Assembly (NCBI RefSeq): GCF_003711515.1 | Contig: NW_021167080.1 | Span: 3,632,155-3,696,154, forward strand | Reading direction: 5' to 3' | Source: Sodiomyces alkalinus F11 | Lineage: Eukaryota > Ascomycota > Sordariomycetes > Glomerellales > Plectosphaerellaceae | DNA length: 64,000 bases | In this document: piece after piece, positions 22,118 through 33,807 of the stretch | Position numbering within the stretch: the first letter of the stretch is position 1 | Layout: each line of letters opens with the position of its first letter | Notes under the pieces: generated by a model | The model's database searches: none | Seen by the model: only the letters and a program-made list of their open reading frames with translations | Told to the model about the DNA's origin: nothing | Translations under genes and position numbers: made by a program

Positions 22118-24175
22118 CGAGATCGAATAAGGGATGCGCAAAGGGGTGGGTATGACGAAGGCACGATGCGGACAGGTAGTACGGAAGGCCGCGTTCTGGG
22201 ACGCAGGGGCGTGCTGCAACAGAGCAAGAGGAACAAGAAGCAAGCGAGGAGAGAGAGAGAGAGAGAGAGGAATTAAAATAAAGAACGAAAGAACAAGTCG
22301 CTTGTCGTTGATGTCCAAGGGTGACGAGAATAATTATTACAATTTTACGAGGAGCACAATGGACCTCATCACGAAGGAAAATGGAAGGGGAAGGGAGGTA
22401 AACGGGGGATTACAGCAAGGAATTTCAAGGGGTGGGCTCCAGTTTTGAGTGCACACCCCCTGGGGCTGTGATTACCTACCTAGTTCCTGGACTGCTGTAC
22501 CAAAAACGCGTCAGCCCAGTGCTAGGCGATGTCGGGGGAGGAAGTGACGTCGATCATGGCCTCATCTAGGGACGGAGGCGGAGACTGCAGGGGCCACTTA
22601 TGGAAGGAATGCCTTACAAGTTACGCGTAAGCAGCGGAATGTTCTTTTTAGGGGGGGCTTGGCAGGGCCGGCCTGGAGGATTGGGCTGAAGACCGTATAC
22701 CAATGCCAAGGGGAAAGACATAAAGATATCCGAACCGGGCTGAGCATCGTACAATAAGTGTACGACTTAGTATGCTGTATGTAATTATAAAATGCGAATG
22801 GTGATTCGATAACCACAAACAATACGGAGCATGAAGCTGTCTCCACGTCCTGATTAACGGGGAACTGATGCGTATTGCAGGGTCTTCGTACGAGGAGTGA
22901 TGGCACCAAATAGTCCTCTAGCAGTTCAACGTCGAGTGCTGTGATTTAGGGGTCTTTGGTAACTACCTAGGTACCTTAGGGTTGTCAAGCAATTCTCCTA
23001 CAGGCAGACTAAGGTATACGGGGTAATCAGAAGGCATGACGTCAACCACTTGGCCGCCGTTGGGACATCTGCCATCAACTATTTTTCTTCCTTTATTTTT
23101 GTTCTTTCAATTCTTGACCAGTACAACGGACGAAATATTTACGGTCGAAACCCGTTGGTTTTAGGGGTTTGAATCCAGCAGGCGTGGGAAAAGGGGTCAA
23201 GGGTCTTGTCCTGGCGCTTCAGTCAGCTTCGTTTATTCTTAGGCACGTGTTTTACAGAGTAAGTATGTAAGAATTGCCCCTGAACTCGTCCCGCTCGCGC
23301 CTCGCTCGGGTGGATTGGAGAGGAATTTCTGGGGGAAAACGTGTGGAACTCAATGAACATTGGTTGTAACTGGTATTACAAGCTTCGTTATACCTCTAGG
23401 GGTAGACTAACGGAAAAAGCCTCCTCGGTATCCGCATCCGTACAAAGCTAAGGTAGTCAGCACAATAACCTGACATGGGGTTCACGGGAAATCCCTTCAC
23501 CCATAAACATGCAAACATCTCTCTCATCAATAGGTAATCGAAGAATCACCCCATTCTTAATTCGCGTAGGACGCGCCTCGGTCTTTCTGTTGAGAATACA
23601 CGGTGTTCATGGGAAAACGCTTGAAACCAGTTCCAGAAGCTCGACACAGTGTCGGCCATTGACCCTATTGCTGACTGCCTGTTGTAATCACGGTATTAAT
23701 TAGCTAAGCCCACCTATCTATGGACTGTGGCGCTGTGATGTGGCTGGTTTAGCGCCGATAGATACCATCACGCCACGGCGGGGCCCTTATCATGGGACAG
23801 CACAGCATAGGTAAGGTAGGTAGGTTACCCCCTATTTTTTGCTTCTGTGGTAGTGTCCCAGACTCCGGGGAACCACCAAACCGGGCAAAACACCACAAGG
23901 TAAAACGTCCGTTTATGCGAGCACTATCCGGTAGCACTGGCCCGTTCGCTATCGAGGTTTCACACCCCCTGACCCAGATCGGGCATGCGCATTGAGACAA
24001 ATCCATTGAGAGAGAACAACATTCACCCCCACGCGCAACGGTCAACCTACTGGATAGGATTCGTACTCCGTACACCGTAGCCACAGCTCGACCGTCTTCT
24101 TCCTGTCTGATGTGGGCCGGAAGCATTCCGGTGCCTCAATTCGACGACTCTCGCTCTTTGTGACGGGCATACAGA
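22118..24175. other. Divergent gap GT34-MIT gene
   Basis: 2.1 kb without a supportable gene. It contains a GA repeat just upstream of GT34, the palindrome TACCTAGGTA at 22964-22973 and a GTACTCCGTACAC word near 24063. No RNA gene seen. Confidence 0.55.
22246..22269. repeat. (GA)n microsatellite
   Basis: About 11-12 GA units just upstream of the preferred GT34 start, in its leader or in an N-terminal extension (where it would read Ser-Leu repeats). Confidence 0.9.
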
Positions 24176-27100
24176 ATGCCCTCTCCTTATCTCAACACTC
24201 CTCACGCGGCTTCCTCATCGGACCTAGGGTCAGTTTTCGCGCCAAGTATCGCCGGCATCACCACCACCTCCACCGCCACCGAAGTCTACGATCCCAACAT
24301 TCCCCCAAGCCCTCGGCGGCTTCGAGTGCCGGTCTCCTCCACAAACCCTCAACTACGTGTACACACCTACACGCAGTCCCACTCCACGGCCAGGACGCCG
24401 CCGGTGCCACTGCCTAGAACGTCGAGCCTTTTACCGCCGCCACATCTGGTTGAGACCCCCAGAGCCTTGATACCATCGAATGCCTCTACGCCTCGACCAT
24501 ACTTCCCCACCCAGACCGGTTCCCCTGAGAATCACGTCCCACACCGCTCTCTCTCGCATTCGAGGTCGAGCAGCGCTGGGGGCAATTTGAATCGCTGGTC
24601 TGTTTCGACGTCGTCCAGCAAGGCATCGACTGCCAATAGTCGCAAGTCTCCCCGCTCTGGTCACCGCTCGAGTTTTGATGCTGCCACCTGGCTCTCGCAT
24701 GCGACCGTTGCCATTGGCGTCCAGGAGAACTCACCTCGCAAGCTACAGAAGAATCGCCGCGGCTCCAGTTCGGGGGGGTCACCGGCGGCTCGGGCTGCTC
24801 CCCATAGCCGACAAACATCCCACTCGCCGACCCGACAGGCGCCACTCTCGATTGGCTTACCCCCCATCGTGACGCTCCCCTCTCTTCAACAGTCTCTGCA
24901 AGAAGACGCGCCCCTGCTACGCAGCGCTTGGAACAGAACTCCTTCTGCTCCTTCTGCCACGCCCAACCCCGAAAATACGACCAATTCGGCGGGTAATGCC
25001 AGCGACCTGTACTATCACCTCGCGCAACCCGAAGAGAGACGTCGAGAAATACCCGACTCTAGTTTCCGCCCGATCCGATTAACGACGCGCTCGCCCAACA
25101 TGCCTCACAACCCCTTCGCGGAACGCCTGCCGGGCACGGGACATCCATACTACCATACCCACACCCCTAAGGGGAGTGGAGATGCGACAGCACCCGCCAA
25201 AACCAAGGATAAGGTCAAGCCTCCGTCCCAGAAGGCAATGCTGTCGAGAGCGCTTCAGCGCGCCAAGACCGCTGTACAGTTGGACAACGCCCAGAACTTC
25301 GAGGGGGCACGGGAGTCATATGCCGAGGCATGCGAATTGCTTGCGCAGGTCCTCGCCAGGACCTCCACAGACGAGGATAAACAGAAGCTAGAAGCTATCG
25401 TAAGTTTGACCTTCGTACATACGGTCACGGGGTGAGTCAAGATATATGCAGCTGACAGTTGTCTCTCTCTCTCTCTCTCTCGCGTGCGCAGAGACAAACG
25501 TACACCAGTAGGATTGAGGAGCTGGATCAGATGGATTTGATGTATCCTCCAGACGACAAGGAGCTGCCCGCTCGGCCCGAGAGCTACGGGCTGCAGCCCG
25601 GCCCTCTCCTACGGATAAATGACGAGGACACGGAGGAGATGGCTGTGGTTCAGACAGCGACCCTTACTCGGATTGCACGGAGCGACGATGTTGGCCAGCT
25701 TCCACATATTGGGGCACGGGACTGGGACCGGAGCTCAGGCTACCCCGGCACGGGTCTTACTCGAATGGCTGGGACTGACGACTTGAAATACGGACTGCCG
25801 AGACGAAGTCCCGGACAATACCCTCTCCAATCATCCTTCTCCAGATCGCCTGCACGGGATCCAGTGTTTGATGATCACTTTATCCTCCAGAGACCCGCGG
25901 GAGACACAAACGTGTCACCTCAATCCCCTCGGTGGGCCCCTTCTCCGCGACAACCCAATCAACACACGAACCCGGAGACGATTTCGCAGACCGACTTCTT
26001 CGCTCCCGGGACGCAAATCGAGCCCATGTACGGACATGAACGAGCAATGAGCATAGAATCGAATTCGTGGCTGGATCCCATAGACGAGTCTGGCGGCTCC
26101 ACCACATCCTCGGTTCATTCACGAACATCCTCACGGGGCTACCGGAGAAGGAATATCCGCCCGTCTAGCAACGCCACGGAAGCCGAGTTTGATGCAGCGT
26201 TGGATGCAGCGGTGGAGGCGGCATATGACGATGGTTACGAGCCCATCGTACCTTCGGAAGCGGGACAACAGGAACAACCGGGACCCAGCGTATCCGACGA
26301 TGATGTTGTGGCACGGGCGCTACGAAAAGTTGAGCTGGCCAAGGAGCGGGTGAGGCAGACAGAACGGGAGGCCGTGGAACTGGCGGAGGAGACGCAAAGA
26401 CTACGCCAACGTCAACAACGGAAGGACTCGGATACAGTGCTGCGGGAAGACTTTTACGATGACGGCTCTTCCGAAGACGAGGATGAGGAGTTTATCCTCC
26501 AAGAAATGAGCCGGACGCTGGGTGATGATGACGGGCTCACGCGTGCTCTTGGCGGGGAATCGGTCATCCCCGGGCAGTCAGACACGAGCCAGTTGACGGC
26601 GACCCCGTGGCACAGCTCTCATGGATTGAGTGCACCTCCCTCGGCACCCCCCGCCACTGCGGCAACCATCGCAGATCCACTTCCAACGCCAGGTCAGGCG
26701 CCACCACAACCACAACCACCGCCTCACGCACCAGCTCCTGGGCCCGAGGGGCCTTCTTCCGTGTCTAGCCAGACAGTACGAAGCCGTCGCCTGTCAGGGC
26801 TGAACCCGAAGCAGCTCAAGATCGAGACAGGCAAGGCGGACAAGCTGGTTAAGTCAACCACGGCCGGCCTTGGTATTGCGGGCCCGCTACTGGAAGTCCG
26901 GAACGAAGATGAGGATACCCTTGTTGGTAGTAAAAGACATTCGGGAGAGAGCCAGATCAGCCCATCACAACAGTTCCCTCCGTCACCCACGTTGCCAGAG
27001 TCGGCTCCCCAAGCCGAGGAGGACGGCTTTTCGAACAGCCGGTCCAGTTCACCGGTGGCGTACCCGCCCGCTCTTCGGAAGAACTACTCGTCTTCCAGCC

Positions 27101-28375
27101 TGCGGAGCTTGAGAAGCCGGGCTTTGTCCCAGTCGAATGCCGACGATGCTTCCGACATGTCACCCAGCACACCGCTGAGCACCAGCTTCGGTGCGTCTTC
27201 CAGTGGCAGGCTACCGAACGTACCCGTTGTTGCCACGCCACTCCAGGGCTCGTTCAAGGAGAAGGTCTACTCTGCTGGAGGCGCTCACTTATTCGACGAC
27301 GCGTTTCATGCTCCCAACAGCCCGGGCTCTCTTAACATTCTCCTTCAGGATGCGCCCATGCCGCTGGAGCCCTGTCCGACAGACTACCTGCTGCGGCCGT
27401 TCTGGCTCATGCGCTGCTTGTACCAGACGCTCGTGCACCCCCGGGGAGGCTACCTCAGCAACAAGCTCTTCGTGCCGAGGGACGCGTGGAAGGTGAAGGG
27501 CGTGAAGCTACGCAACGTAGAAGACAAGATGGCAACGTGCGATTATCTGACGGCCGCGCTCCAAAAGCTGGCCCAAGTCGACACGTGCGACGCCGACGCG
27601 GTGCTCGAGGAGATGCAAGGGCTCGAAGGCGTGCTGGAGCAGGTGCAAGCCAACCTCAGCAGGAAACTCGGCATGGACGTGGGGGTGCAGGGCTCGGGGA
27701 CGTTGTTCAAGGACGCGTCCAGCTCGGCGGAGATGGAGGCGGCCATCAGCGTGCCGCGGTCCGCGAGCGTTTCCAACAAGTCGTCGTTCTCCTGGCGGCG
27801 GCTACGGTCCAAGAACTCGAATGCGGGACTGGGCGCCGTCTACAACAATAACAACAATAACAACAATAACAACAACAACAACAGCAGCAGCAACAGCAAC
27901 AGCGGCGGCAGCGGCAGCGGCAGCGGCAGCAGCAGTAAGAATGGCGGGGTGCCCGAGAGCGGTGGCAAGGAATCACTTGGGCTTGAAACGCTGCCCATGA
28001 CACCGCATCCTACGAGCCGTCCGCCAAAGAGGGATGTGACCAGTGCGCAGTTTACGGGGCCCAATGCTAACTACATGGGGTCGCTCGCTCGGCTTTTTGA
28101 TGCGGCGCAGGCGATAGGTAATTTCCTTCCCTTATTTTTCTTTGGGGTTTTTTTCTTCCTGAAAACTGACCCGGCATTCCCTCGCAGATCAAATTGCGCG
28201 ACAGGTGGAAGATCCGGGGCTCCGCCACGCGGACAAGACACAAGTCGGTCTGGAGCTGTGCACCCGACACGCAGCGGAATTTTTCGGCTTTTACATCTGC
28301 CGATTCGTCCTAGCGGACATCAGCACCCTGCTTGACAAGTACGTCAAACGTGGGACAGAGTGGGTGGTGGGATAA
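24176..28375 (+). CDS. Large MIT-domain protein
   Basis: A 1345-aa protein in three exons (24176-25399, 25492-28117, 28188-28375). Residues 1-345 are Ser/Pro-rich and disordered. An MIT (microtubule-interacting and trafficking) helical domain follows at about 350-425 (KAMLSRALQRAKTAVQLDN, then YAEACELLAQVL, with the third helix completed after intron 1 as RQTYTSRIEELDQM). The middle is disordered with an acidic helix (DSDTVLREDFYDDG). A conserved C-terminal block begins near YSAGGAHLFDDAFH and contains DYLLRPFWLMRCLYQTLVHP. A poly-Asn/Ser/Gly tract interrupts it around 27841-27936. There is no AAA domain, so it is not Vps4; MIT domains usually bind ESCRT-III tails, so a role in endosomal or membrane traffic is inferred. 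Intron 2 removes a T-rich stretch and the protein ends RGTEWVVG. A later 3' exon replacing the last few residues is possible. Confidence 0.8.
25462..25482. repeat. (CT)n microsatellite in MIT-gene intron 1
   Basis: About ten CT units form most of the polypyrimidine tract directly before the GCGTGCGCAG acceptor of intron 1. Confidence 0.9.
27842..27940 (+). repeat. Asn/Ser/Gly codon repeat tract
   Basis: AAC/AAT triplets followed by AGC and GGC/AGC triplets, all in frame, encode about 13 Asn, then Ser-Asn, then Gly-Ser repeats inside the MIT-domain protein. This is a likely site of length polymorphism. Confidence 0.9.
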
Positions 28376-29779
28376 AAGTCTCGAGCTGGCCGAGACAGAA
28401 CATATACAGCATATATATTGACATCTCCAACCATATCACACCACATACCATATACCACGTATACGACTTGCTGTATTTTATTTTCTTTCATGTATATAAG
28501 GTACTCAGGAGTGGCGTTGGATTTACGATACCTTCACAGCGAGCATAGGGGAAGCGGGCTGGGAGAGATGATGGGCTGTGCCATGCGATCCGTTGCTTAC
28601 TTACTACGTTACAACACGATATTGTCTTCACATGATATTTTCCCATAGTATCGAATGCTACGGTCTACGGTCTATTCTCACCGAGTAGAAAGATATCCCA
28701 AGGAGTCCAGCCCGTCTCGTGGATGATGGAAGATTCCTTGCGTGTATCTCGTGCAAGTGGAAAACCAGTTGACTCCATTTCGACGCACTTCCAATTCCCT
28801 CTCTGAGTAATTAAAGTAGGTGAGGCACCACATAATCAAAAATCCATATGCTTCGTGATCAAATTTCATCAACCGAAGGGCACTCCGAGATATCTTACTC
28901 ATCGCCACTGTGACGATTCCGATATTTCATGACGGTGGTGAGGATCAGAGCTTGGGAGTTCCCCGTCTTTTTGACAATTGCGCAATATCACGTGATATTA
29001 AAATCTCCATCCCCTTTGAGATTCCCCGTGGATGGTCCAATGAGGGGATAGAGCTAAGACCCTGAAAGGTCTAGCGTGGATGTCGTGATCAGAGCCCTGT
29101 CGTTCCAAGACCCGCAGCCTCAACTTCATACGTTTTTGTGAGTGCAAATGGGTTCGAATTCCTCCCGAAGGAGACGATTGCGCCATCGGCCAGTGGCACT
29201 TTATGGGGACTCTAGAGACCCATTCTCTGCGAATAACCTGGCTGTTCAAGCATTGCCGTGCCATTAATAATGTTGGAATTGATTGTGCTGCGGCCCTTTA
29301 CCCACGGGCCCATGGGGTTCCGGAAGACTCCAAGGCCGTATCTGAAGGGACGGTGGCCTAGGAATGGCGGAGTCCGGAGTATGTAATAATACACTATTGA
29401 GGGCCCTGCCTAGCACAATGTAGAGAGGGCGGGAGCGTTATTATTTCCCTCCCCCTGAATCACATCTTCTTTCCTTTCTTCTTCTCCTCTATCCTGCCAT
29501 ATCCTGTGAATCCCATTCTTGCCTCGAGATTCAAAGTCCTGCATCTGCGTCATTCCCCTGGACCATCCAGAAGAACCTGGTTAATCAACGTACCTTGCTT
29601 CTCATCTTTCCATCCCGGCCTCCTGAAGACGAGGTAAAAGCAAACATATTACTCCAACTCCTCCCTGTTGTCTGGAGTCTCTCTCCCCCTTACCCCTCTT
29701 TGCCTCCTTCTCCCTGAATACTCTCTCGTGTCTCCGGAAGAGGGGAGAAACACCGACTTCCGCCTCCTATCGTCCGAAA
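28376..29779. other. Intergenic region and MET16 leader
   Basis: 1.4 kb without a supportable gene. The last 330 nt are C/T-rich (CTTTCTTCTTCTCC and similar), typical of a fungal leader, and precede the MET16 start. No sulfur-regulator palindrome was identified with confidence. Confidence 0.5.
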
Positions 29780-30763
29780 ATGTCTGGGCCCATCCTAGAA
29801 TCAACGCCCTCGTCTGCACCTGTTCAGGTCGAGACGATTTCTGACACCAAAATGGACCAACAAGATGTCGAGTCAGGGTATGCTTCTGCCACAGACTCGT
29901 CGCCGAGTTCGTCCGTGGCATCGCTGCCGCGGATTACCCTCACAAAGGCACATCTCGACCACCTCAACGCCCAGTTTGAGAACATGGAGGCCATGGACAT
30001 CCTCCGCGTCTGCAAGGTCATGTTCCCCAACCTCTACCAGTCGACAGCCTTCGGGCTCACGGGCCTCGTCACCCTCGACATGCTCTCCAAACTGCAGACC
30101 GAGTCGCCGACATCAAGCCCCGTCGACCTCATCTTCCTCGACACCCTCTACCACTTCCAGGAGACGCACGACCTCGTGGCGCGGACGCAGGCCCGGTACC
30201 CCAACGTGCGTCTGCACATCTACAAGCCGTACGGCGTCAGCACGACCGAGGAGTTCGCGGCGCGGTACGGCGAGAAGCTGTACGAGACCGAGTCGGAGCT
30301 GTACGACTGGACCGCCAAGGTGGAGCCCCTGCAGCGCGCCTACGAGGAGCTGAAAGTGGCCGCCGTGCTCACGGGCCGGCGCCGCTCCCAGGGCGGCTCC
30401 CGCGACAAGATGCCCATCGTCGAGGTGGACGGCGAGCGGGGCGTCATCAAGATCAACCCGCTCGCCCGGTGGACCTTCCAGCAGGTGCGCGAGTACGTCG
30501 CCCAGCACGACGTGCCGTACAACGCGCTCCTGGACCGCGGGTACAAGTCCGTCGGCGACTGGCACTCCACCAGCCCCGTGGCCGAGGGCGAGGACGAGCG
30601 CGCCGGCCGCTGGAAGGGCCAGCAGAAGACCGAGTGCGGTATCCACAACAAGAAGTCCCGGTACGCGCAGTACCTCCAGGAGCTGGCCCAGAAGGAGAAG
30701 TTGGCGGCGGCTGCGGAGGCTTTGAACGTGGTTCAACAGTCAGAGACCGTATCTGCGGCATGA
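29780..30763 (+). CDS. MET16: Phosphoadenosine phosphosulfate (PAPS) reductase
   Basis: Reduces PAPS to sulfite with thioredoxin in assimilatory sulfate reduction. Single exon, 327 aa. The variable N-terminus (about 50 residues) precedes the PAPS-binding adenosine-nucleotide hydrolase fold: STAFGLTGLVTLDML, IFLDTLYHFQETHDL, a TGRRRSQGGSRDKMPIVEVD loop, and INPLARWTFQQVREYV. The catalytic Cys286 sits in KTECGIHNKKS. Only that conserved Cys is present near the C-terminus, as expected for PAPS (not iron-sulfur APS) reductases. The central part (30100-30700) is markedly GC-rich, which opens long meaningless frames on the other strand. A CA repeat lies just 3' of the gene. Confidence 0.96.
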   Translation: MSGPILESTPSSAPVQVETISDTKMDQQDVESGYASATDSSPSSSVASLPRITLTKAHLDHLNAQFENMEAMDILRVCKVMFPNLYQSTAFGLTGLVTLDMLSKLQTESPTSSPVDLIFLDTLYHFQETHDLVARTQARYPNVRLHIYKPYGVSTTEEFAARYGEKLYETESELYDWTAKVEPLQRAYEELKVAAVLTGRRRSQGGSRDKMPIVEVDGERGVIKINPLARWTFQQVREYVAQHDVPYNALLDRGYKSVGDWHSTSPVAEGEDERAGRWKGQQKTECGIHNKKSRYAQYLQELAQKEKLAAAAEALNVVQQSETVSAA

Positions 30764-30904
30764 TGGCCGCAATTCCCCTGGTTGTTTCAACCCCTCCGAG
30801 GGGAGAAGGGCGGAAAAGATATAAAGCATTGCACATGACAATGGGGCGACGGTTGGCATGGTTAGCGAGTACATAGGGTCTGATGCGGATGGATGATTGG
30901 ATGA

Positions 30905-30949
<45 letters not shown>

Positions 30950-31710
30950 GGGGCGTTAGAGGCGATATATCCCATGATAAAAGGTATGATGAGGGGGAGT
31001 TGGCGTTTCTTACCGGGTCACAATAATAGGGGAAAAAAGGCGATGAATTGGAGATGTGCATTGACGATGCTATAACACTGCTTTTAGTCGAAAGGGAGCT
31101 TGCACCGATAAACCGATAAATGAGCTTGAGTTTCGTGTCTTGTGTGTCCCAAGTGAGTTTGGTCAACTGATGTTTGGTCTGTGTCTTGCGATGGTTGACG
31201 TGGAAGCTTCATCGACCGGGTCCAACCCCGCAGCCTGCAAATAGTAGGTACCTGGTAGTCTTCCGAGGCTTTTTGGATCGACCCCATTATCGCCATAAAA
31301 GTATCGACACTGTGTACCTCCAAGGCGCAATTCAACGTTGTTCGACAGAGTCCTAACTGGCTAAGGTAGGCATGATAGCACAACAACTCTGTGTTGAGTT
31401 ACGTAGCAGGTGGGATTCAGTGCTGGCATTCATGACCCGTATGGTGTAGAAAGAGGTTTTAGTTCTCTGTGTCTTGTCAAACTGAGTTCGTTCTCATATT
31501 TTGACACTATATTACTAAGATCGTAGACAAGTACATAAGGTACCGTATATGTCAATCGTGGTCCTGAAATGCACACAGTGTACTTTCAACTTCACTTGAA
31601 CACTCCCCAGGTCACTTTCAAAAGACGCCTCCTGACGCCTCCTTCAAGTATATCACTTCTGTTGATGCCATGAAGATCAACAAACTGTAACGACTCCCAA
31701 CCCTCTCATT
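30764..31710. other. Intergenic region MET16-TYW3
   Basis: 950 nt with no supportable gene. It contains the CA repeat described separately and a direct repeat of GACGCCTCCT just before TYW3 (about 31625-31641). Confidence 0.55.
30910..30943. repeat. (CA)17 microsatellite
   Basis: An uninterrupted CA run of about 17 units roughly 150 nt downstream of the MET16 stop. Confidence 0.95.
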
Positions 31711-32878
31711 ATGCCTCACGGCCCCCCCAAGCCTCCGGCAAGCTTCATCACCAGGAAGGCCAGCATCCTCCAACAACTCGCTGTCCCGGCCACCGACTAC
31801 ACAGATCTATCCCCGAAGGGTTCCGTAGACGAGGGCATCCGCCATCTCATCGATGAACTCAATGCCTACGAAGGATTTGTGACTACGAGCAGCTGTGCGG
31901 GCCGGGTCAGTGTCTTCCTCGAAGGGAGCAGGGGGGACGTGCCCGGCCAGGGGCTCTCTCAGCAGGATTCCGTTCCCTTCGGTGGCGACGACCCCCAAGA
32001 GCGTCAGACACAGGCTGGTGTGGGAGGTAAAGGGGGAGGGGGCACTTGGCTTTTTGTCTCCCATGACCCCATCGATACGCGGGGCGTCAGCCACGACGAC
32101 GACGCTGCCCTGCGACGACTTTTAGGACTGGATTCGGTGAGCGAGGACCTGGATGAAATGATGACGGAAGGATGTCGCCTTATTCATTTCAAGTTCGAGC
32201 CCATGGTATGAAGAATTATTCTGAACCTTTTCTGTGGAAACACTGCACTTCCTTCCCCTCCTCCGTTGCTCGTCTCTCCATCCCTCATCTGCCCTATTCT
32301 CAAAGTGGTACCGCATCCATGAGACTGACAAGCACCGGCCTCAGATTCTCCACGTCCTCGCAGCCTCCCCATTCCATGCTCAGCTCCTCCTCCGCTGCTC
32401 TTTGCCCTCCGGCTTTCGTGAGAGCGGAGCCTTGAACATCGACGGAGGCCGCGGCGGCCCCACCACGCCTATGGTCGCTGTGCGCACCATGGGACTGGGC
32501 TTCTCGTCCCTCGTCGGATACGAATCAGCAAACGGGACTCGCAGGGCCGCCGTCTCGGCGTCGTACCTACGAACACTCTTAGAGATCGGAAACACGCGCT
32601 TCGCCGAAAATGCAAAGAGGATAGACAGATTCCGCACGGCGCTGCGGGACGCTGTAGCAGGACCGGCCCTGCGTGGGACGGTAAAAGTAGGCGAGGATGG
32701 CATTAAGTGGGAGGATGCCGCGGCAAGGAGGGAGAGAAAAAGGGCCGAGGGCCTAAGACGGAGGGCGGAGTTGTCGGCCGCCGGCTCTGGACAGCATGGC
32801 GATAATAGGAGAGGAACGAATTCGGAGGACGAGGACAATGACATACTCGGTAGCCAAATTTTACTCCATGGCATATAA
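31711..32878 (+). CDS. TYW3: tRNA wybutosine-synthesising protein 3
   Basis: Methyltransferase of wybutosine biosynthesis on tRNA-Phe (N4-methylation of the tricyclic base). Two exons (31711-32205, 32345-32878; intron 139 nt, GTATGA donor and TCAG acceptor, phase 0) give 342 aa. Motifs: FITRKASILQQL at the N-terminus; VTTSSCAGRVSVF, the TYW3 signature; GGGTWLFVSHDPI; HFKFEPM before the intron, then ILHVLAASPFHAQLLL; and VAVRTMGLGFSSLVGY. An insertion rich in Gly and Gln lies between the signature and the GTWLF motif. The C-terminal 80 residues are charged and variable. It converges with MIC19 (264 nt between stops). Confidence 0.93.
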
Positions 32879-33142
32879 GAAAGGGATCCTTTTCGCCTCG
32901 CCTGCCACACAAGTCTATATGCGGGGTTTTGTGCCCCTTATCCTGCTGTATCCTACCCACGCCGCTCCATGCCGTTGCTGATGTATCTGTCGTACACAAC
33001 AACTCGCCGTTTCCCCAAGCGTCATTTCCCTCCTGAGATGGAGAAACCGAGGGAGGTCTACTGGCTGTCACGCCACAACCACCCCCCCTCCCCTTCCCAT
33101 CGTCATCGGCGGAGACGTTATCTCGCGAGTTCACAGCAGGCA

Positions 33143-33807
33143 TCACGAGATGACCTTCTCCACCCACCCCTTCTCCCAGTTCTTCACCTCCCGCTTGAAC
33201 GCCTCCACCTCCTGCCAGCAGTCAAGCGGCCGCCGGTCGTTCTCCCGCAGGCACCGGACAACCTCATTCCTCGCGTTCTCCACGCCTTCGGGGAGGTCGC
33301 GGACCTTACGCCGCTCCTCCAGCTTGCTGCGCAGCGACTCGATCTCGCGGGTGACTGACTGGCGGCTCGGGCCGTCTGCGGGAGGCTGTACCTCCTCGCC
33401 CACCGTCGCAATCTTCTTCTTCAGCGCATCGGTGCTCTTTCCTTCGAGCTCTTTTAACGCATCGGCTACGCGGGCCTGGATTTGGATCTCGGTGAGCTGC
33501 GCACGAGAGGTATCGGTCTGTAGTATCGGGGGGGGGGGGATACGGGACGTTCGGTCAGCTTTTCTGTTTCGAGTGTCTGCGGTACGCTATCGGTTAGGGT
33601 AGCGGTTGTACCTCATGGCTGTTTTGTAGGGATTCGGCTAGATCGTGAGAGACGCTTGTGGGTGTGGAACTGTGGTTGATGTGACTGGGTCAGCATTGCC
33701 GGCGTGAGGAGGCAGAACGAGCAAGTGAAGAACAATTTTAACGTTACTGACCTCTTCCACAAGTAGGGGGATGTACCGGACGACGGTTTAGACTCGCTGG
33801 CTCCCAT
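33143..33807 (-). CDS. MIC19: MICOS subunit Mic19 (Aim13)
   Basis: Peripheral inner-membrane protein of the mitochondrial contact-site complex that shapes crista junctions. Three exons (33807-33752, 33669-33612, 33517-33143) give 162 aa. The N-terminus MGASESKPS fits N-myristoylation at Gly2, as in Mic19. The middle is a charged coiled coil (QARVADALKELEGK; EIESLRSKLEERRK). The C-terminal segment CLRENDRRPLDC is the CX10C motif of fungal Mic19, followed by WQEVEAFKREV. Intron 2 of this gene contains a run of C on its coding strand just before the acceptor. The start is fixed by the MGAS motif. Confidence 0.92.

Noticed and set aside
22115..22318. In-frame upstream start at 22318 for the GT34 enzyme
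   Set aside because: It adds 67 residues partly encoded by a GA/CT microsatellite and places a second hydrophobic stretch before the anchor; the shorter start fits type II topology better. Not excluded.
29145..29165. GGGTTCGAATTCC as a tRNA B-box
   Set aside because: It has one extra base against the GGTTCGANTCC consensus and no A-box or cloverleaf can be drawn around it.
30113..30736. 207-codon antisense frame within MET16
   Set aside because: It is a shadow of GC-rich third positions in MET16; the sense protein is clearly conserved.
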